DNA of 64,000 nt from Luxibacter massiliensis (GTDB lineage Bacteria; Bacillota; Clostridia; Lachnospirales; Lachnospiraceae). The position numbers and the translations under genes were made by a program. The stretch covers positions 806,001-870,000 of the forward strand of contig NZ_UWOE01000001.1 of NCBI RefSeq assembly GCF_900604355.1, in the 5' to 3' direction. The notes beneath the pieces were generated by a model that had not been told where the DNA came from, made no database searches, and was given only the letters and a program-made list of their open reading frames with translations. How positions within the stretch are numbered: the first letter of the stretch is position 1; every line of letters starts with the position of its first letter. Shown here piece by piece: positions 43,186 through 53,080 of the stretch.

Positions 43186-44216
43186 TGCTTAAAGACCTAT
43201 CAGTAAAAAAGCTGCTCCGTCTGGTGGTGGCCGGTCTGCTGCTTTCCATGACAGCGATTACGTTGGCTCTGTTCCTTACGACAAAACAGACGGCGGTATT
43301 GCTTGGGGGCGGTGCGCTGTCTCTCTGTGCCCTTGTCTGGTTTTTTCTGCTGACGTTAGCTTTTGGAAAGCGCCTGTCCCTGTTTACCTCTGACCTGTGC
43401 CAGACCCTGGACCACATGATCGAGGGTGAGGTCGCGCCCCGGCGCGCAGAGGACAGCGAAACCATGCTGGCCCGTATCAGCCACCGGCTTTCCCGCCTCT
43501 ATCAGATCATGCAGGAGAACCGGCGCAAGGTGGACGAAGAACGGAAGGAGCTTCAAGCCTTGGTATCGGATATTTCCCATCAGGTGAAAACACCGGTGAG
43601 CAATCTGAAAATGGCGGCGGACACTCTGCTGGAAAAGTCTATGGCCGAAGCGGAGCGCACCGATTTCATCCAGGGCATTCGCACTCAGACGGATAAGCTG
43701 GACTTTCTCTTTCAAGCCCTTGTGAAAACCTCCCGTCTGGAAACGGGCGTTATTCGGTTGGATAAGAAACCGGGCCGCCTCTTTGAAACGATAGCCCAGG
43801 CCATGAGTGGAATTGTGTATGCGGCGGAGAAAAAACAAATCGCCGTATCTGTGGACTGCCCGGAAGATCTCACTCTCTCCCATGACAGCAAGTGGACAAG
43901 CGAAGCCCTTTTCAATCTGTTGGACAACGCGGTAAAGTACACCCCAGCAGGAGGAAACATTTCTGTATCGGTGGTGGCATGGGAAATGTATGTGGAGGTC
44001 AAAGTCACCGACACCGGCAAGGGCATTTCCGAGAGCAACCAGGCGGCTATCTTCCGGCGCTTCTACCGGGAGGAAGAAGTACATGAGCAGCAGGGCGTGG
44101 GTATTGGTCTGTATCTGGCCCGTGAGATCGTGACTCGGCAGGGCGGCTATATCAAAGTGGCTTCGGAGCAGGGGCAAGGTTCTGCTTTTTCTATTATGCT
44201 GCCGAAAAGAATATAA
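43182..44216 (+). CDS. Sensor histidine kinase 2
   Basis: Start at 43182, where ATGATG overlaps the regulator stop. The 344-aa kinase has two N-terminal membrane segments (about 18-36 and 42-62), a HAMP-like linker, phospho-acceptor His133 (SDISHQVKTP), and ATPase motifs NLLDNAVKYTP, DTGKGIS and GVGIGLYLA. Its last residues (SAFSIMLPKRI) are followed by an AT-rich acetyltransferase gene, and a second copy of the kinase tail appears after that gene at 44959-44993. The kinase 3' end has therefore been rebuilt by an insertion. Confidence 0.92.
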   Translation: MMLKDLSVKKLLRLVVAGLLLSMTAITLALFLTTKQTAVLLGGGALSLCALVWFFLLTLAFGKRLSLFTSDLCQTLDHMIEGEVAPRRAEDSETMLARISHRLSRLYQIMQENRRKVDEERKELQALVSDISHQVKTPVSNLKMAADTLLEKSMAEAERTDFIQGIRTQTDKLDFLFQALVKTSRLETGVIRLDKKPGRLFETIAQAMSGIVYAAEKKQIAVSVDCPEDLTLSHDSKWTSEALFNLLDNAVKYTPAGGNISVSVVAWEMYVEVKVTDTGKGISESNQAAIFRRFYREEEVHEQQGVGIGLYLAREIVTRQGGYIKVASEQGQGSAFSIMLPKRI

Positions 44217-44252
44217 AGGACGAAATAAGTTGAATTTTGAGAGGAGAACAAC

Positions 44253-44912
44253 ATGGAATATCATTATACGAAAGTTGATTTGAACCAATGGAACAGAGGA
44301 AGATTGTTTAAGACTTACATTGATAATATGCGAATTGTTATGAGTTTGACTGTGGAGGTTGATGTGACAAATCTTATTCAGTTCTGCGAAAAAAACAACT
44401 TAAAATTCTATCCCTCTATGTTATGGATTGTATCAAAAGTCGTTAATTCACATGATGAATTTAAGTATGCTTGGAATGATAAAGGAGATTTAATAAAATG
44501 GAATTTCATTAGTCCATCTTATACAGAGTTTCATAAAGAAGATGAGAGCTTTAAAAAATTAGTAACAGAGTTTTCAGATGACATATTTGAATTTCATGCA
44601 CGCTTTATGTTAGATAAGGAAAATCATAAAGCGGATCGTGGCTTTGTAGAAGATCAGCCATCAAACTTTTTTGATGTATCTTGCCTCCCGTGGGTAAAGT
44701 ATAGCCACTTTGATGTACATGTTTTTGATGAGGGTAAGTTTCTTGCACCAGTTATTACTTGGGGAAAATTTGAAAAGATACAGGAAAAACATATCATGCC
44801 CCTGACAATGAACATCCATCATGCCGTGGCAGATGGATTTCATTTATGTAGATTTTTTAATGAGGTGCAGGAAGTTATAAATACACTCAATCAGACAGAA
44901 TTGCATAGTTGA
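44253..44912 (+). CDS. Chloramphenicol O-acetyltransferase-like protein (type A CAT family)
   Basis: A 219-aa protein with the CAT catalytic motif HHAVADGFH near the C-terminus (usual form HHAVCDGFH), the segment VSCLPWVKYSHFD containing the conserved Ser, and NQWNRGRLF at the N-terminus. Length agrees with CAT trimers. It is divergent from the well-known clostridial catP/catD sequences as I remember them, so resistance cannot be assumed. It is AT-rich against GC-richer flanks and separates a kinase from its exporter, a sign of recent insertion. RBS GAGAGGAG. Confidence 0.85.
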   Translation: MEYHYTKVDLNQWNRGRLFKTYIDNMRIVMSLTVEVDVTNLIQFCEKNNLKFYPSMLWIVSKVVNSHDEFKYAWNDKGDLIKWNFISPSYTEFHKEDESFKKLVTEFSDDIFEFHARFMLDKENHKADRGFVEDQPSNFFDVSCLPWVKYSHFDVHVFDEGKFLAPVITWGKFEKIQEKHIMPLTMNIHHAVADGFHLCRFFNEVQEVINTLNQTELHS

Positions 44913-44958
44913 GAAACCCTGATTTAAGGATGAAAAGGCAAATTGGCTTTAACGGAAA

Positions 44959-44993
44959 GTTCTGCTTTTTCCATTATGCTCCCTGTGAAGTAA
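44959..44993 (+). pseudogene. Orphan 3' tail of the histidine kinase
   Basis: The 22 bases from 44959 to 44980 repeat the kinase tail at 44179-44200 with one mismatch, and code for SSAFSIMLPVK before a stop at 44993. This is what remains of the kinase's original end after the acetyltransferase cassette entered. Confidence 0.75.
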
Positions 44994-44995
44994 AG

Positions 44996-45037
44996 GACAG
45001 CGGGCGGCCTTTTCCGGCTGTCCGCTGAAATTTTTTT
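44996..45037 (+). terminator. Rho-independent terminator after the kinase/CAT unit
   Basis: A stem CAGCGG (44998-45003) with CCGCTG (45022-45027), extended by CGGCC/GGCTG, followed by seven T residues at 45031-45037. Confidence 0.8.
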
Positions 45038-45082
45038 CGCCATAGTGTGCCGACAAAGCTGCCAGTGGCAGGTTTTCGGCTG

Positions 45083-45170
45083 AAATGTCCGAGCCTTGTA
45101 ACATTTCATCCCGATTTTCATTAAATATTTTGCCCGCTGTAACATTTCACGGACATTTGGGTTTTACAAT
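45083..45170 (+). promoter_or_regulatory. Operator/promoter B ahead of the exporter operon
   Basis: Two related blocks: GAAATGTCCGAGCCTTGTAA followed by CATTTC (about 45083-45108), and GTAACATTTCACGGACATTTG (45139-45159) with TACAAT six bases after (45165-45170). The second block equals the operator ahead of the regulator gene except for one base and a different -10. Confidence 0.65.
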
Positions 45171-45211
45171 ATCCTTATCAACAAAAGCGAACACTTAAAG
45201 GAGGCCGCACA

Positions 45212-45475
45212 ATGGAACTGCCCCCTACATTGATTTGGAATTTTGTGCTGCTGATCTTCCCGCCCGCTGCCCTTGTGCTGGTGTTCCGGCAATGGCTGAC
45301 CTGGCATATCCGCTGGACGGTGGCCTTGACTGCTCTGTGTGATCTTCTCTTGTTTTGGGATGGACTGTTTTACTATGAGAGTGTTTGGCTGTTTGCCGTG
45401 CTTCTGTTGATACAGCTTGCCGCAACCGGCGCAGCAGTGTTCCGCATCTATCACAACCATCAAAGAAAGGATTGA
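45212..45475 (+). CDS. Small membrane protein, three segments
   Basis: An 87-aa hydrophobic protein with three membrane segments, preceded by AAAGGAGG. It is the first gene of the exporter operon, five bases before the ATPase. Small membrane proteins of this kind are common at the head of peptide-exporter operons but have no set function. Confidence 0.75.
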   Translation: MELPPTLIWNFVLLIFPPAALVLVFRQWLTWHIRWTVALTALCDLLLFWDGLFYYESVWLFAVLLLIQLAATGAAVFRIYHNHQRKD

Positions 45476-45480
45476 ATTTT

Positions 45481-46146
<666 letters not shown>

Positions 46147-46161
46147 AGGAGGTAGAACGCT

Positions 46162-47982
46162 ATGACATGGCCTTTTGAGAACGACACCCGAAATGCAGAG
46201 AAAAAGTTAGCGGTGCGAAGCCTGAACGCAAACAAACAAAGAAATTTTCTGATAGGCATTATCATATTTGCCGCCTCGTTCTTGTTGACATTTTCGACTA
46301 TTCTGGTATGCAATGCCACGATAGATACACAAATCATTTCCCGTGTTGACAATACACAAGAAGTAATTGGTGTGATTTTTGGGATTGCTATTGTCTTGCT
46401 GTTCACAGCAGGAATTGCCATTAAAAATATCATGTATATTTCCGTGTTACAGCGAACACGGGAATTTGCACAGTTGAGAACAATAGGGGCAACATACCGG
46501 CAAATAAAGTTGGTTATTCATAACGAGCGTAAACAGCTATCTTGGAAATACATTTTGGGTGGCTTGTTTTTTGGCTTTTTATGTAATTGTGTGTTGCCGT
46601 TGGGATTGTATTTGGTGCCGAGCGTTGCTTGTGCATTATTCTCTGGCGCTTTTATATGGTTCATAGTCTTTTGGTCATTTCGCACACCAGCAAAACAAGC
46701 AGCTTCTTTGTCCCCTATGGCAGCATTGAGAATTGAAGAAAGAAAATCATCCAGAAATTCCAGAAAAAGCACCCGTATTACTCCCAGCGGTTTGGCTAAA
46801 ACATACTTTTCCAGCAACAGAAAAAAAGCATCCTATACGCTGTTGTCCCTTGTGTTGAGCGGTGTACTCATGTTTGGAGTCTTTTCGGTAATGTCGGCTA
46901 TTGATATAAAGGAACTTGTTCAACAGTCATATTACGAGGACAGCAGTGTTTATCTTTTACTGAACTCGACAGCCAGCGAAAATTCTACTTCTGATTTGAT
47001 GAAGAACAGTCCTTTTACCCAGGAATTAAAAGCGCATATTGAAAATATCCCTGGCGTAATAGAAATTTACCCGTCAAAAAAATTAAATTGTGAGGTTGTG
47101 GTCTCCGGTCAATCAGAAAATAAATATAAGATATCGATCAACAGCATTGTTGGCACATCCAGTTTTGAAGTCCGGTTGGTTGAGGGAGGTATGCCCTATT
47201 CTCAAAATGTAATCCAGACTATTCCGATTGTGATAAACCGTGTATCACCTTACTATGAAAGAACAGGACTTGACTTGAAATTGGGAGATCATTTTTCTGT
47301 GTCGGTGAATACAGGAGCATCCATGAAAGAAACAGATTTTTCGGTATGTGGCTTTATCGAAAACAAAGATACGGGCAGCGTATTCTATACGGCTCCTGAA
47401 TATCTGGACTTTTTGGCAGAAGTAAATTGTGATCTGGCGTGGTACATTTGTACAGAAGATGTGCAGACAAAGGTGGCCGTTGAGGAAATCAAAACGCTGG
47501 TGACTTCGGATGATCGCATAAGCACTTCGGTATTTTCCGAGGAACTATCCGAATATCAGGGGGTCTTTCATAATGCTAAAGTCGTTGTTACGGCTCTGAT
47601 GTTTTTGATCTGTCTGTTTGCATTTATCAATCTGCTTAACACCTGTATAACGAATACAGTTATGCGCCGTCACGATTATGCGCTGTTAGAGGCTGCTGGT
47701 ATGACGAAAGCACAAATACAGCAGATACAGAATGCAGAAAACAGGATTTACTTTGCTGGTAGTTTTATAGGGAGCTGCGTGGTAGGAATACCTTTGGGGT
47801 TTTTCCTTTGTAGCAAAATTGCAGAAATACCGGGATTATCCTATATCTCTTATCAATTCCCGTGGCTGTTTTTAATCCTCTACCTCGTTCTTGTTTTTAC
47901 AGTTCATGCAATGGTAACGGCATATCAAAAACGTATCTTAATGAGGCAGTCCGTAGTAGAACGCATTAAAACAGGTGAATAG
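46162..47982 (+). CDS. FtsX-like permease 2a
   Basis: A 606-aa permease starting MTWPFENDTRNAEKKLA after AAAGGAGG. A membrane segment at about 30-50 is followed by further segments at about 70-90 and 125-170, then the extracellular region (about 235-450) and three C-terminal segments. The ATPase-contact motifs are FAQLRTIGATYRQIK and YALLEAAGMTKAQIQ. It lacks the first extracellular domain found in permease 2b, so it is the shorter partner of a heterodimer. Confidence 0.9.
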   Translation: MTWPFENDTRNAEKKLAVRSLNANKQRNFLIGIIIFAASFLLTFSTILVCNATIDTQIISRVDNTQEVIGVIFGIAIVLLFTAGIAIKNIMYISVLQRTREFAQLRTIGATYRQIKLVIHNERKQLSWKYILGGLFFGFLCNCVLPLGLYLVPSVACALFSGAFIWFIVFWSFRTPAKQAASLSPMAALRIEERKSSRNSRKSTRITPSGLAKTYFSSNRKKASYTLLSLVLSGVLMFGVFSVMSAIDIKELVQQSYYEDSSVYLLLNSTASENSTSDLMKNSPFTQELKAHIENIPGVIEIYPSKKLNCEVVVSGQSENKYKISINSIVGTSSFEVRLVEGGMPYSQNVIQTIPIVINRVSPYYERTGLDLKLGDHFSVSVNTGASMKETDFSVCGFIENKDTGSVFYTAPEYLDFLAEVNCDLAWYICTEDVQTKVAVEEIKTLVTSDDRISTSVFSEELSEYQGVFHNAKVVVTALMFLICLFAFINLLNTCITNTVMRRHDYALLEAAGMTKAQIQQIQNAENRIYFAGSFIGSCVVGIPLGFFLCSKIAEIPGLSYISYQFPWLFLILYLVLVFTVHAMVTAYQKRILMRQSVVERIKTGE

Positions 47983-48009
47983 ATTTTTGACTAAAGGAGG
48001 TGGCAGGCT

Positions 48010-50379
48010 ATGACATGGCCTTTTGAAAATGATACCAGCGCCATTGAAAAGAAACTGGCAAAAAGAAATCTGAAAAGCGAAAAGCGCCGGAATCTGATGG
48101 TGGTGGTTGCAATTACCCTGGCGGCCTTTTTAATCTGCCTAACAGGGATTCTATCTACCTCTCTGGCACAAATGCAGCGCAATCAGGTTGTCGATACTTA
48201 CGAGGCACTTTACATGGGGGTTGAAAAATCAGATATTGAAACCTTAAAAGGACTGCCGGAAATCGCCCGCGTGGGCAGCTATTATGCGCTCGGTGAGGAA
48301 CTTTCTGAACAGGGTTATCATACAGTCTATTTTTACTATGACGAGGAAATGATGGATATTGCTCACAACCAGATGAATTTGCTGGAGGGCCGTGTGCCGG
48401 AAAAAAAGAACGAGGTTGTGGTGAGTGAATATTTCCTATCCACTTATGGGAACAACGCAAAGCTCGGAGAAACCGTTACTTTAGATACAGACAGCTTTCG
48501 CGGAGAATATATCGTAATCGGCATAATTGAAAGCGTGAACGAGAAAGAAATGAATAGCTGCGGCATCCTTCTTTCCGAAGATGCGCTGACCGAATGGAGT
48601 GGTTTTGATCCGGCTGGGTATCGTGCCTATGTGCATTTTGAAAATGCCGCACAGTTAAGTGAAGAAGTAATGACCTCTTATTCCAGACAGATTGCAGAAG
48701 AATATCAGCTTCCAGTGCCTAAAATGAACAGCAAATATTTTTCCTATACCTCGAAATCCTTTGATTTTGTCCTGATGGGCGGCGTAATTGCCGTGGTTCT
48801 AACTGGTGGATATATTGTTATTCAGAGTATCTTCCGTATCTCTGTCAACGATAAGATACAAAGCTATGGGCAGCTCCGTACCATTGGGACAACGCCGCAG
48901 CAAATCAGACGGATTGTGAAAAAAGAGGGACGGCGGCTTGGCAGTATCGGTATTCTGACCGGCGCGGTGCTAGGGTTATGTGGCGGCTTTCTTCTGTTTC
49001 CCAAAGGCTTTAATGTATTTTATTATGTGATGATCGTTGCTTTGACAGTGTTGAGCTGTTGGGTTATGGTGTCTGTTTCTATCCGAAAGCCGATAAAGAT
49101 TGCGGCAGGGATTTCCCCTATTGAAGCTGTCCGTTTTACCACAGCGCAAAAGAATATCCACAGCCGGAAAAAGAACATTAAACTCAATCCTGTTTCCATG
49201 GGGATTGCAAATTTCAAGCGTGACCGTAAAAAAACGGTCAGTATTGTGGCCTCGTTGAGTTTGGGCGGCATGATCCTGCTTGTGGTATCGTCCATTGTCC
49301 TGTTACGCTCACCAGAACAACTTGCAAGACAGGATTTTCCTGATGGTGATTATAAAATCTATGTGGATTCAGAGCTGTCAGAAGAAGAGGTCATGGCCGC
49401 AGGTAATCCCTTAAATGAAGAATTGAGGCAGGAGATTTTATCCATTAATGGCATAACAGATGTGATAGCAAAGAGGCAAAGCCTCCATGCTTCTTATACG
49501 GTAAATGAGTTCACGGAATCTGGCATGTGTGATATGTTGACAGAGCAAAACTATTCTTTGGTTGAAGCAGCATTGGTAGAGGGGACTATGCCGACAGATA
49601 CCCGCAGTATTCTCGTTGATTCGAGTACAAGCAAGCGTGACAATATCCCAGCCGGAACAACCGTTGCGTTTACTTTTGGGCAATCCTCTGTTCCTGTTAC
49701 CGTAGCAGGCGTGTTTGATAATACTGCCTTGCCGAACGGACATGGCGCTTTAGCATTTGATGCTCCGCTCGAATATGCGCCAGAAGCATTATTCCGTGAA
49801 CTGCACCCGGAAATAACTTCCTTTGATTATTCGTGGAGCATTGTGAATGACCCGAAGAAAACAGAAGAAGTAAAAGCTGCATTGAAAGATGTCGTAGCCA
49901 GTCATAGTGATATTGCGTTAGATGAAATTGACAGCAAAATTGAATATGAAAAAATGCAAACCGCAGTAGTATGCGGAAGTTTGCAAGTGTTTTCATGGCT
50001 GGTGTTTTTGTTTGGTGTTGTGAATTTAATCAATACGACGCTTTCTAACCAGATATCCAGGAAACAGGAAAACAGCATTTTGCGTTCCATCGGATTAACA
50101 GAAAAACAGCTATGTAAAATGAATATCTGTGAGGGCCTATGCTATGCACTCTTTGCGGCATTGGCAACACTGGCCGTAGGGTTTCCTGTTTCTATTGTCG
50201 CTTGTAACAAAATGAGCGTAGTAATCTTTGCAAGGGATGTGGTTCCTTATCAGTTCCCAGTTTTAGAAATGGGGTTGTTTATTCTAGTACTGTTCGGAAT
50301 GGAATTGATTCTGTCTGTATGGACAGTGAATAGGCAGAAAAAACAATCTCTGATCGAGCAAATGCGTTCAATAGAGTAA
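48010..50379 (+). CDS. FtsX-like permease 2b
   Basis: A 789-aa permease starting MTWPFENDTSAIEKKLAKR after AAAGGAGG. It has two extracellular domains (about 55-250 and 435-660) and two sets of three membrane segments, with contact motifs YGQLRTIGTTPQQIR and NSILRSIGLTEKQL. The first nine residues and the ribosome site are nearly the same as in permease 2a, so the pair arose by duplication or was homogenised at the 5' end. Confidence 0.92.
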   Translation: MTWPFENDTSAIEKKLAKRNLKSEKRRNLMVVVAITLAAFLICLTGILSTSLAQMQRNQVVDTYEALYMGVEKSDIETLKGLPEIARVGSYYALGEELSEQGYHTVYFYYDEEMMDIAHNQMNLLEGRVPEKKNEVVVSEYFLSTYGNNAKLGETVTLDTDSFRGEYIVIGIIESVNEKEMNSCGILLSEDALTEWSGFDPAGYRAYVHFENAAQLSEEVMTSYSRQIAEEYQLPVPKMNSKYFSYTSKSFDFVLMGGVIAVVLTGGYIVIQSIFRISVNDKIQSYGQLRTIGTTPQQIRRIVKKEGRRLGSIGILTGAVLGLCGGFLLFPKGFNVFYYVMIVALTVLSCWVMVSVSIRKPIKIAAGISPIEAVRFTTAQKNIHSRKKNIKLNPVSMGIANFKRDRKKTVSIVASLSLGGMILLVVSSIVLLRSPEQLARQDFPDGDYKIYVDSELSEEEVMAAGNPLNEELRQEILSINGITDVIAKRQSLHASYTVNEFTESGMCDMLTEQNYSLVEAALVEGTMPTDTRSILVDSSTSKRDNIPAGTTVAFTFGQSSVPVTVAGVFDNTALPNGHGALAFDAPLEYAPEALFRELHPEITSFDYSWSIVNDPKKTEEVKAALKDVVASHSDIALDEIDSKIEYEKMQTAVVCGSLQVFSWLVFLFGVVNLINTTLSNQISRKQENSILRSIGLTEKQLCKMNICEGLCYALFAALATLAVGFPVSIVACNKMSVVIFARDVVPYQFPVLEMGLFILVLFGMELILSVWTVNRQKKQSLIEQMRSIE

Positions 50380-50390
50380 GTTCAAATCCA

Positions 50391-50419
50391 GCGGGGCGGC
50401 GTATGCTGCCCCGTTTTTT
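50391..50419 (+). terminator. Rho-independent terminator after the exporter operon
   Basis: GGGGCGGC (50393-50400) pairs with GCTGCCCC (50405-50412) across a GTAT loop, followed by six T residues. Confidence 0.9.
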
Positions 50420-50440
50420 CTCTGTTTCCCCCAATATTTT

Positions 50441-50515
50441 GAAATGTCCGAGGGTTGTAACAATTCAGCCTGTTTTTTTGTCAAAATCAGGGGTGCTTCG
50501 GACATTTGTGTAACC
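50441..50515 (+). promoter_or_regulatory. Operator copy C ahead of a truncated response regulator
   Basis: GAAATGTCCGAGGGTTGTAA then CAATTC (50441-50466) and CTTCGGACATTTG (50497-50509) repeat the blocks seen at 45083-45170. They lie 50-120 bases ahead of the stub at 50560, so a third member of the regulon once stood here. Confidence 0.5.
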
Positions 50516-50559
50516 TTTGTGTTTTAGGATAGAGGTAAATCAATATTGGGGGTGAACCT

Positions 50560-50823
50560 ATGAAAAAGATATTGTTGATAGATGATAACGACACGTTTAC
50601 CTGGTATCTGCAAAAATACTTACAGTGCCGGGGATATCGGGTGGAATACGCCTATAAGGAATTGTCCATTGAACCAGTCCCGACTTTCCATAAGCTGCTT
50701 TATGTTCACGCAGAGAATGATGGTGCCGTATATGAGGGATTCTTAGTAGCCACACAAAAAAATACAACAAATCAAAAAGAAAATAAAAATTTTTTCAAAA
50801 ACCTTTCCGGTTTGTACCCCTGA
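50560..50823 (+). pseudogene. Response regulator stub (start of receiver domain only)
   Basis: The frame starts MKKILLIDDNDTFTWYLQKY after GGGGGTGAA, as a receiver domain does, but loses similarity after about 35 residues and ends at 87 codons without the phospho-acceptor Asp. It is an internal-deletion product joined to unrelated sequence. Confidence 0.7.
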
Positions 50824-50894
50824 GATGTGTTCTGGTTATGTGAGGAGGCGAAAAAGACCGACCAGCTCAAATCTGCGAAAAGGAGGGTAACGTC

Positions 50895-51319
50895 ATGACT
50901 GCACCCTCTAATTATGAAAAACGGCTTATCGCTATGTTCGATTCTTTCAGCAAGACGGTGGCGCGGAATTTCAGCAGAAATCTCAAACGAGCCGACCACA
51001 ATCGGGAGAAGCATTTCTCGGAAGAACCGATAGACTATATTCTTGATTTATTAGGCCACGAGGACAGGTATCCGTCCGATCATTTTGTGCTTTGTGCGGA
51101 CGAGTTATCCTGCGTGGTCCACAGCGAAACTTTATACAAAGCACTTCTCTCCTTGCCGGAAAAGCAGAGAAACGTCCTGCTCTTTGATTTTTGGGGAGCC
51201 TTACCGGACAGGGAATTTGCAGAAAGAATGAGGTGACGACACGCACTGTCTACAATCTGAGGCAGCGCGCTTTCAAAGCAATCAGACGATTTTATGAGCA
51301 AGGAAACCCAGAGCCATGA
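50895..51319 (+). pseudogene. Tn916-type sigma-70-like regulator with a frameshift
   Basis: The frame from 50895 reads LYKALLSLPEKQRNVLLFDF and AERM, as in the small sigma-like factor of Tn916-family elements, then stops at 51236. One base to the side it continues VTTRTVYNLRQRAFKAIRRF to a stop at 51319. A missing G in AGGTG near 51232 would restore one frame of about 142 codons. Either a true frameshift or a sequencing error. The ribosome site is AAAGGAGGG. Confidence 0.75.
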
Positions 51320-51536
51320 ATTAACCTATGACCTAATCAAGCGAGCGGTTCACGGCGAGCCAGCGGCATTGGAGGAAATCCTCCTGCACTACGACACTTA
51401 TATCAATTCTCTGGTGGAGTATGAAACCACCGGGCCGGACGGCAATACCTACCGGCATATTGATGAAGACATGAAGGTGCAGATACAAATGAAGCTTGTG
51501 GACGCGATACAGAAAAAATGGAGGAAATTGATATGA
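51294..51536 (+). CDS. Tn916 ORF8-like helix-turn-helix protein
   Basis: An 80-aa protein of the HTH_16-like type (LTYDLIKRAVHGEPAALEEI, then HYDTYINSLVEYE and DEDMKVQIQMKLVDAI), found directly downstream of the sigma-like gene in Tn916-family elements. The start lies inside the end of the frameshifted sigma gene. It marks this stretch as Tn916-derived. Confidence 0.8.
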   Translation: MSKETQSHELTYDLIKRAVHGEPAALEEILLHYDTYINSLVEYETTGPDGNTYRHIDEDMKVQIQMKLVDAIQKKWRKLI

Positions 51537-52051
51537 TGCTACTGCCAGACCTGTTTTCCTTCGCCTACGTCCCGAACTGGTACTCCCAGCTTGATATGCT
51601 GGCCGAGATGGCATTGCCGGAGCCGTGGCGATTTAAAAACCCGATTTATTTAACCAAGAATCCAGATACCCCGATATTAGAGCGATATATCCACGCAATC
51701 TTTAAGAAACAGCTTATAGACTACAAGGAAGAACGAATCCCCAGCAATGCGGCGGAGCATTTTCACATCGAGAATGAATACTGCTGCTTTCATACCGGTC
51801 TGTACACCAGGCGCTATAAAGACATTTTCGCCTGCTTTGACCGGAATAAAAAGAAAGATTCTATGTTGGAATGGTATTTCAGGGACTTTGCGGATGAACT
51901 GTCCCCACAGCTTCATCTGCCGATGGAGGAAACCATGCTGATGCCTTTTGGTCTTTTGATGGATCTGTGGGAGTGCCACAAACAGTTTATGGGACTGGCA
52001 AAGCCGAAACAGGAACTGAACATTGATGACATTATCCCCTACGGAATTTAG
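51533..52051 (+). CDS. DUF3825-like protein, probably C-terminally truncated
   Basis: Start at 51533 (ATGATG) overlapping the previous stop. The 172-aa product reads LLPDLFSFAYVPNWYSQLDM and EPWRFKNP, then ERYIHAIFKKQLIDYKEERI, as in DUF3825 proteins, which are usually much longer. After about residue 140 the likeness fades (MLMPFGLLMDLWECHKQF), so the C-terminal half may be lost. Function unknown. Confidence 0.5.
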   Translation: MMLLPDLFSFAYVPNWYSQLDMLAEMALPEPWRFKNPIYLTKNPDTPILERYIHAIFKKQLIDYKEERIPSNAAEHFHIENEYCCFHTGLYTRRYKDIFACFDRNKKKDSMLEWYFRDFADELSPQLHLPMEETMLMPFGLLMDLWECHKQFMGLAKPKQELNIDDIIPYGI

Positions 52052-52082
52052 AAGAACTCTTGATTTGTTCGGCTTGATTGTA

Positions 52083-52111
52083 TTGCTTTTGTCAGCATAA
52101 TCGTGTATAAT
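52083..52111 (+). promoter_or_regulatory. Promoter of the first antitoxin gene
   Basis: TTGCTT (52083-52088), a 17-base spacer and TATAAT (52106-52111), about 45 bases ahead of the antitoxin ATG. Confidence 0.6.
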
Positions 52112-52155
52112 GAAAGCGTAAATAGAAACCATAGATCCGGAAAGGAGTTTTTGAT

Positions 52156-52458
52156 ATGGCAAAATCAGCGAATCTTTATGCACGGATTGAACCGGATGTC
52201 AAAGAGCAGGCGGAGAATATTTTAAGCGCACTTGGAATCCCGGCATCCAATGCAATCACGATGTTTTACAAACAGATTATTCTTCAAAGAGGACTGCCTT
52301 TTGAAGTGAAGCTGCCGGAGCATCCGCTGGATGTCAGCCGCATGACAGAAGAACAGCTTCATGCAGAGCTGGAAAAGGGCTATGCGGATATGCTGGCCGG
52401 GCGGACGGTTCCGGCAGCGGAGGCTTTTGCGGACATTCGCAAAGAGTACGGCGTATGA
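52156..52458 (+). CDS. RelB/DinJ-family antitoxin 1
   Basis: A 100-aa antitoxin with the ribbon-helix-helix N-terminus of the RelB/DinJ family (NLYARIEPDVKEQAENIL, then GIPASNAITMFYKQIILQRG and PFEVKLPEHP). The C-terminal half would bind and block the toxin. RBS AAAGGAG. It overlaps the toxin start by four bases. The toxin is truncated, so the antitoxin now has no active partner in this locus. Confidence 0.9.
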   Translation: MAKSANLYARIEPDVKEQAENILSALGIPASNAITMFYKQIILQRGLPFEVKLPEHPLDVSRMTEEQLHAELEKGYADMLAGRTVPAAEAFADIRKEYGV

Positions 52459-52657
52459 CTTATGAAGTGCGTTTAACACCGGAGGCAACGTCTGACCTGC
52501 GCAGTATTTTTGAATACATTGAATTTGACCTGCAGTCAGTTCAAAATGCCGCAGGCCAGCTTGACCGGCTGGAACAGGGGATTGCCTCCTTAGAGCAGAT
52601 GCCGGAGCGGTTTCAGGCGTATGAAAAGGAGCCGTGGAAGAGCCGGAATCTTCGCAG
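52455..52657 (+). pseudogene. RelE/YafQ-type toxin 1, cut off by an IS110 fragment
   Basis: The first about 67 codons read MTYEVRLTPEATSDLRSIFE and QMPERFQAYEKEPWKSRNLR, as in RelE/YafQ toxins. After NLR the sequence changes to the minus-strand IS110 transposase, so the catalytic C-terminal strands are missing. The frame runs on to 53027 by chance. Confidence 0.85.
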
Positions 52658-53080
52658 CATGAGACAGAGCAACATTATAGTGTTTACCTTCGGAACGTTT
52701 CTTTTCAAGATATGTACCAAAAGATTCATCCCAGTGGCAGACATATTTCGCAGCATTGTAAAGGGCATAGCGCAGGTATCTGGAACCACATTTCTCCATG
52801 TGGGAATAGCAATTATCCAGTTGCCCGGATTGATAAGTAGATGGAGACATTCCGGCATATGCAAGTATCTTATCTGCAGAATCAAAACGGTTGAAATCAC
52901 CAATCTCGGCAATAATCATAGCTCCCATCCGATAACTGATACCGGGAATGGTAAGGATAGGGGATTTGATTTCTTCATCCATGATCTGCTTGGTGGCTGC
53001 TTCAATTTCATCAATCTCAGCAGTTAATTCCTGAATGAGTTTGATGGTATGCCTTAGTTCCAAAGACTTTGCCGTGATGT
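52657..53080 (-). pseudogene. IS110-family transposase C-terminal fragment
   Basis: On the minus strand the frame reads SPILTIPGISYRMGAMIIAE, FDSADKILAYAGMSPSTYQS and RYLRYALYNAAKYVCHW, the C-terminal transposase_20 domain of IS110 elements. Neither end of the protein is present. It joins the toxin gene on one side and a phage terminase on the other, so it probably mediated or survived a deletion. Confidence 0.85.

Noticed and set aside
52455..53027. 190-codon frame read as one long toxin
   Set aside because: Only the first 67 codons are toxin-like; the rest is antisense to an IS110 transposase fragment.
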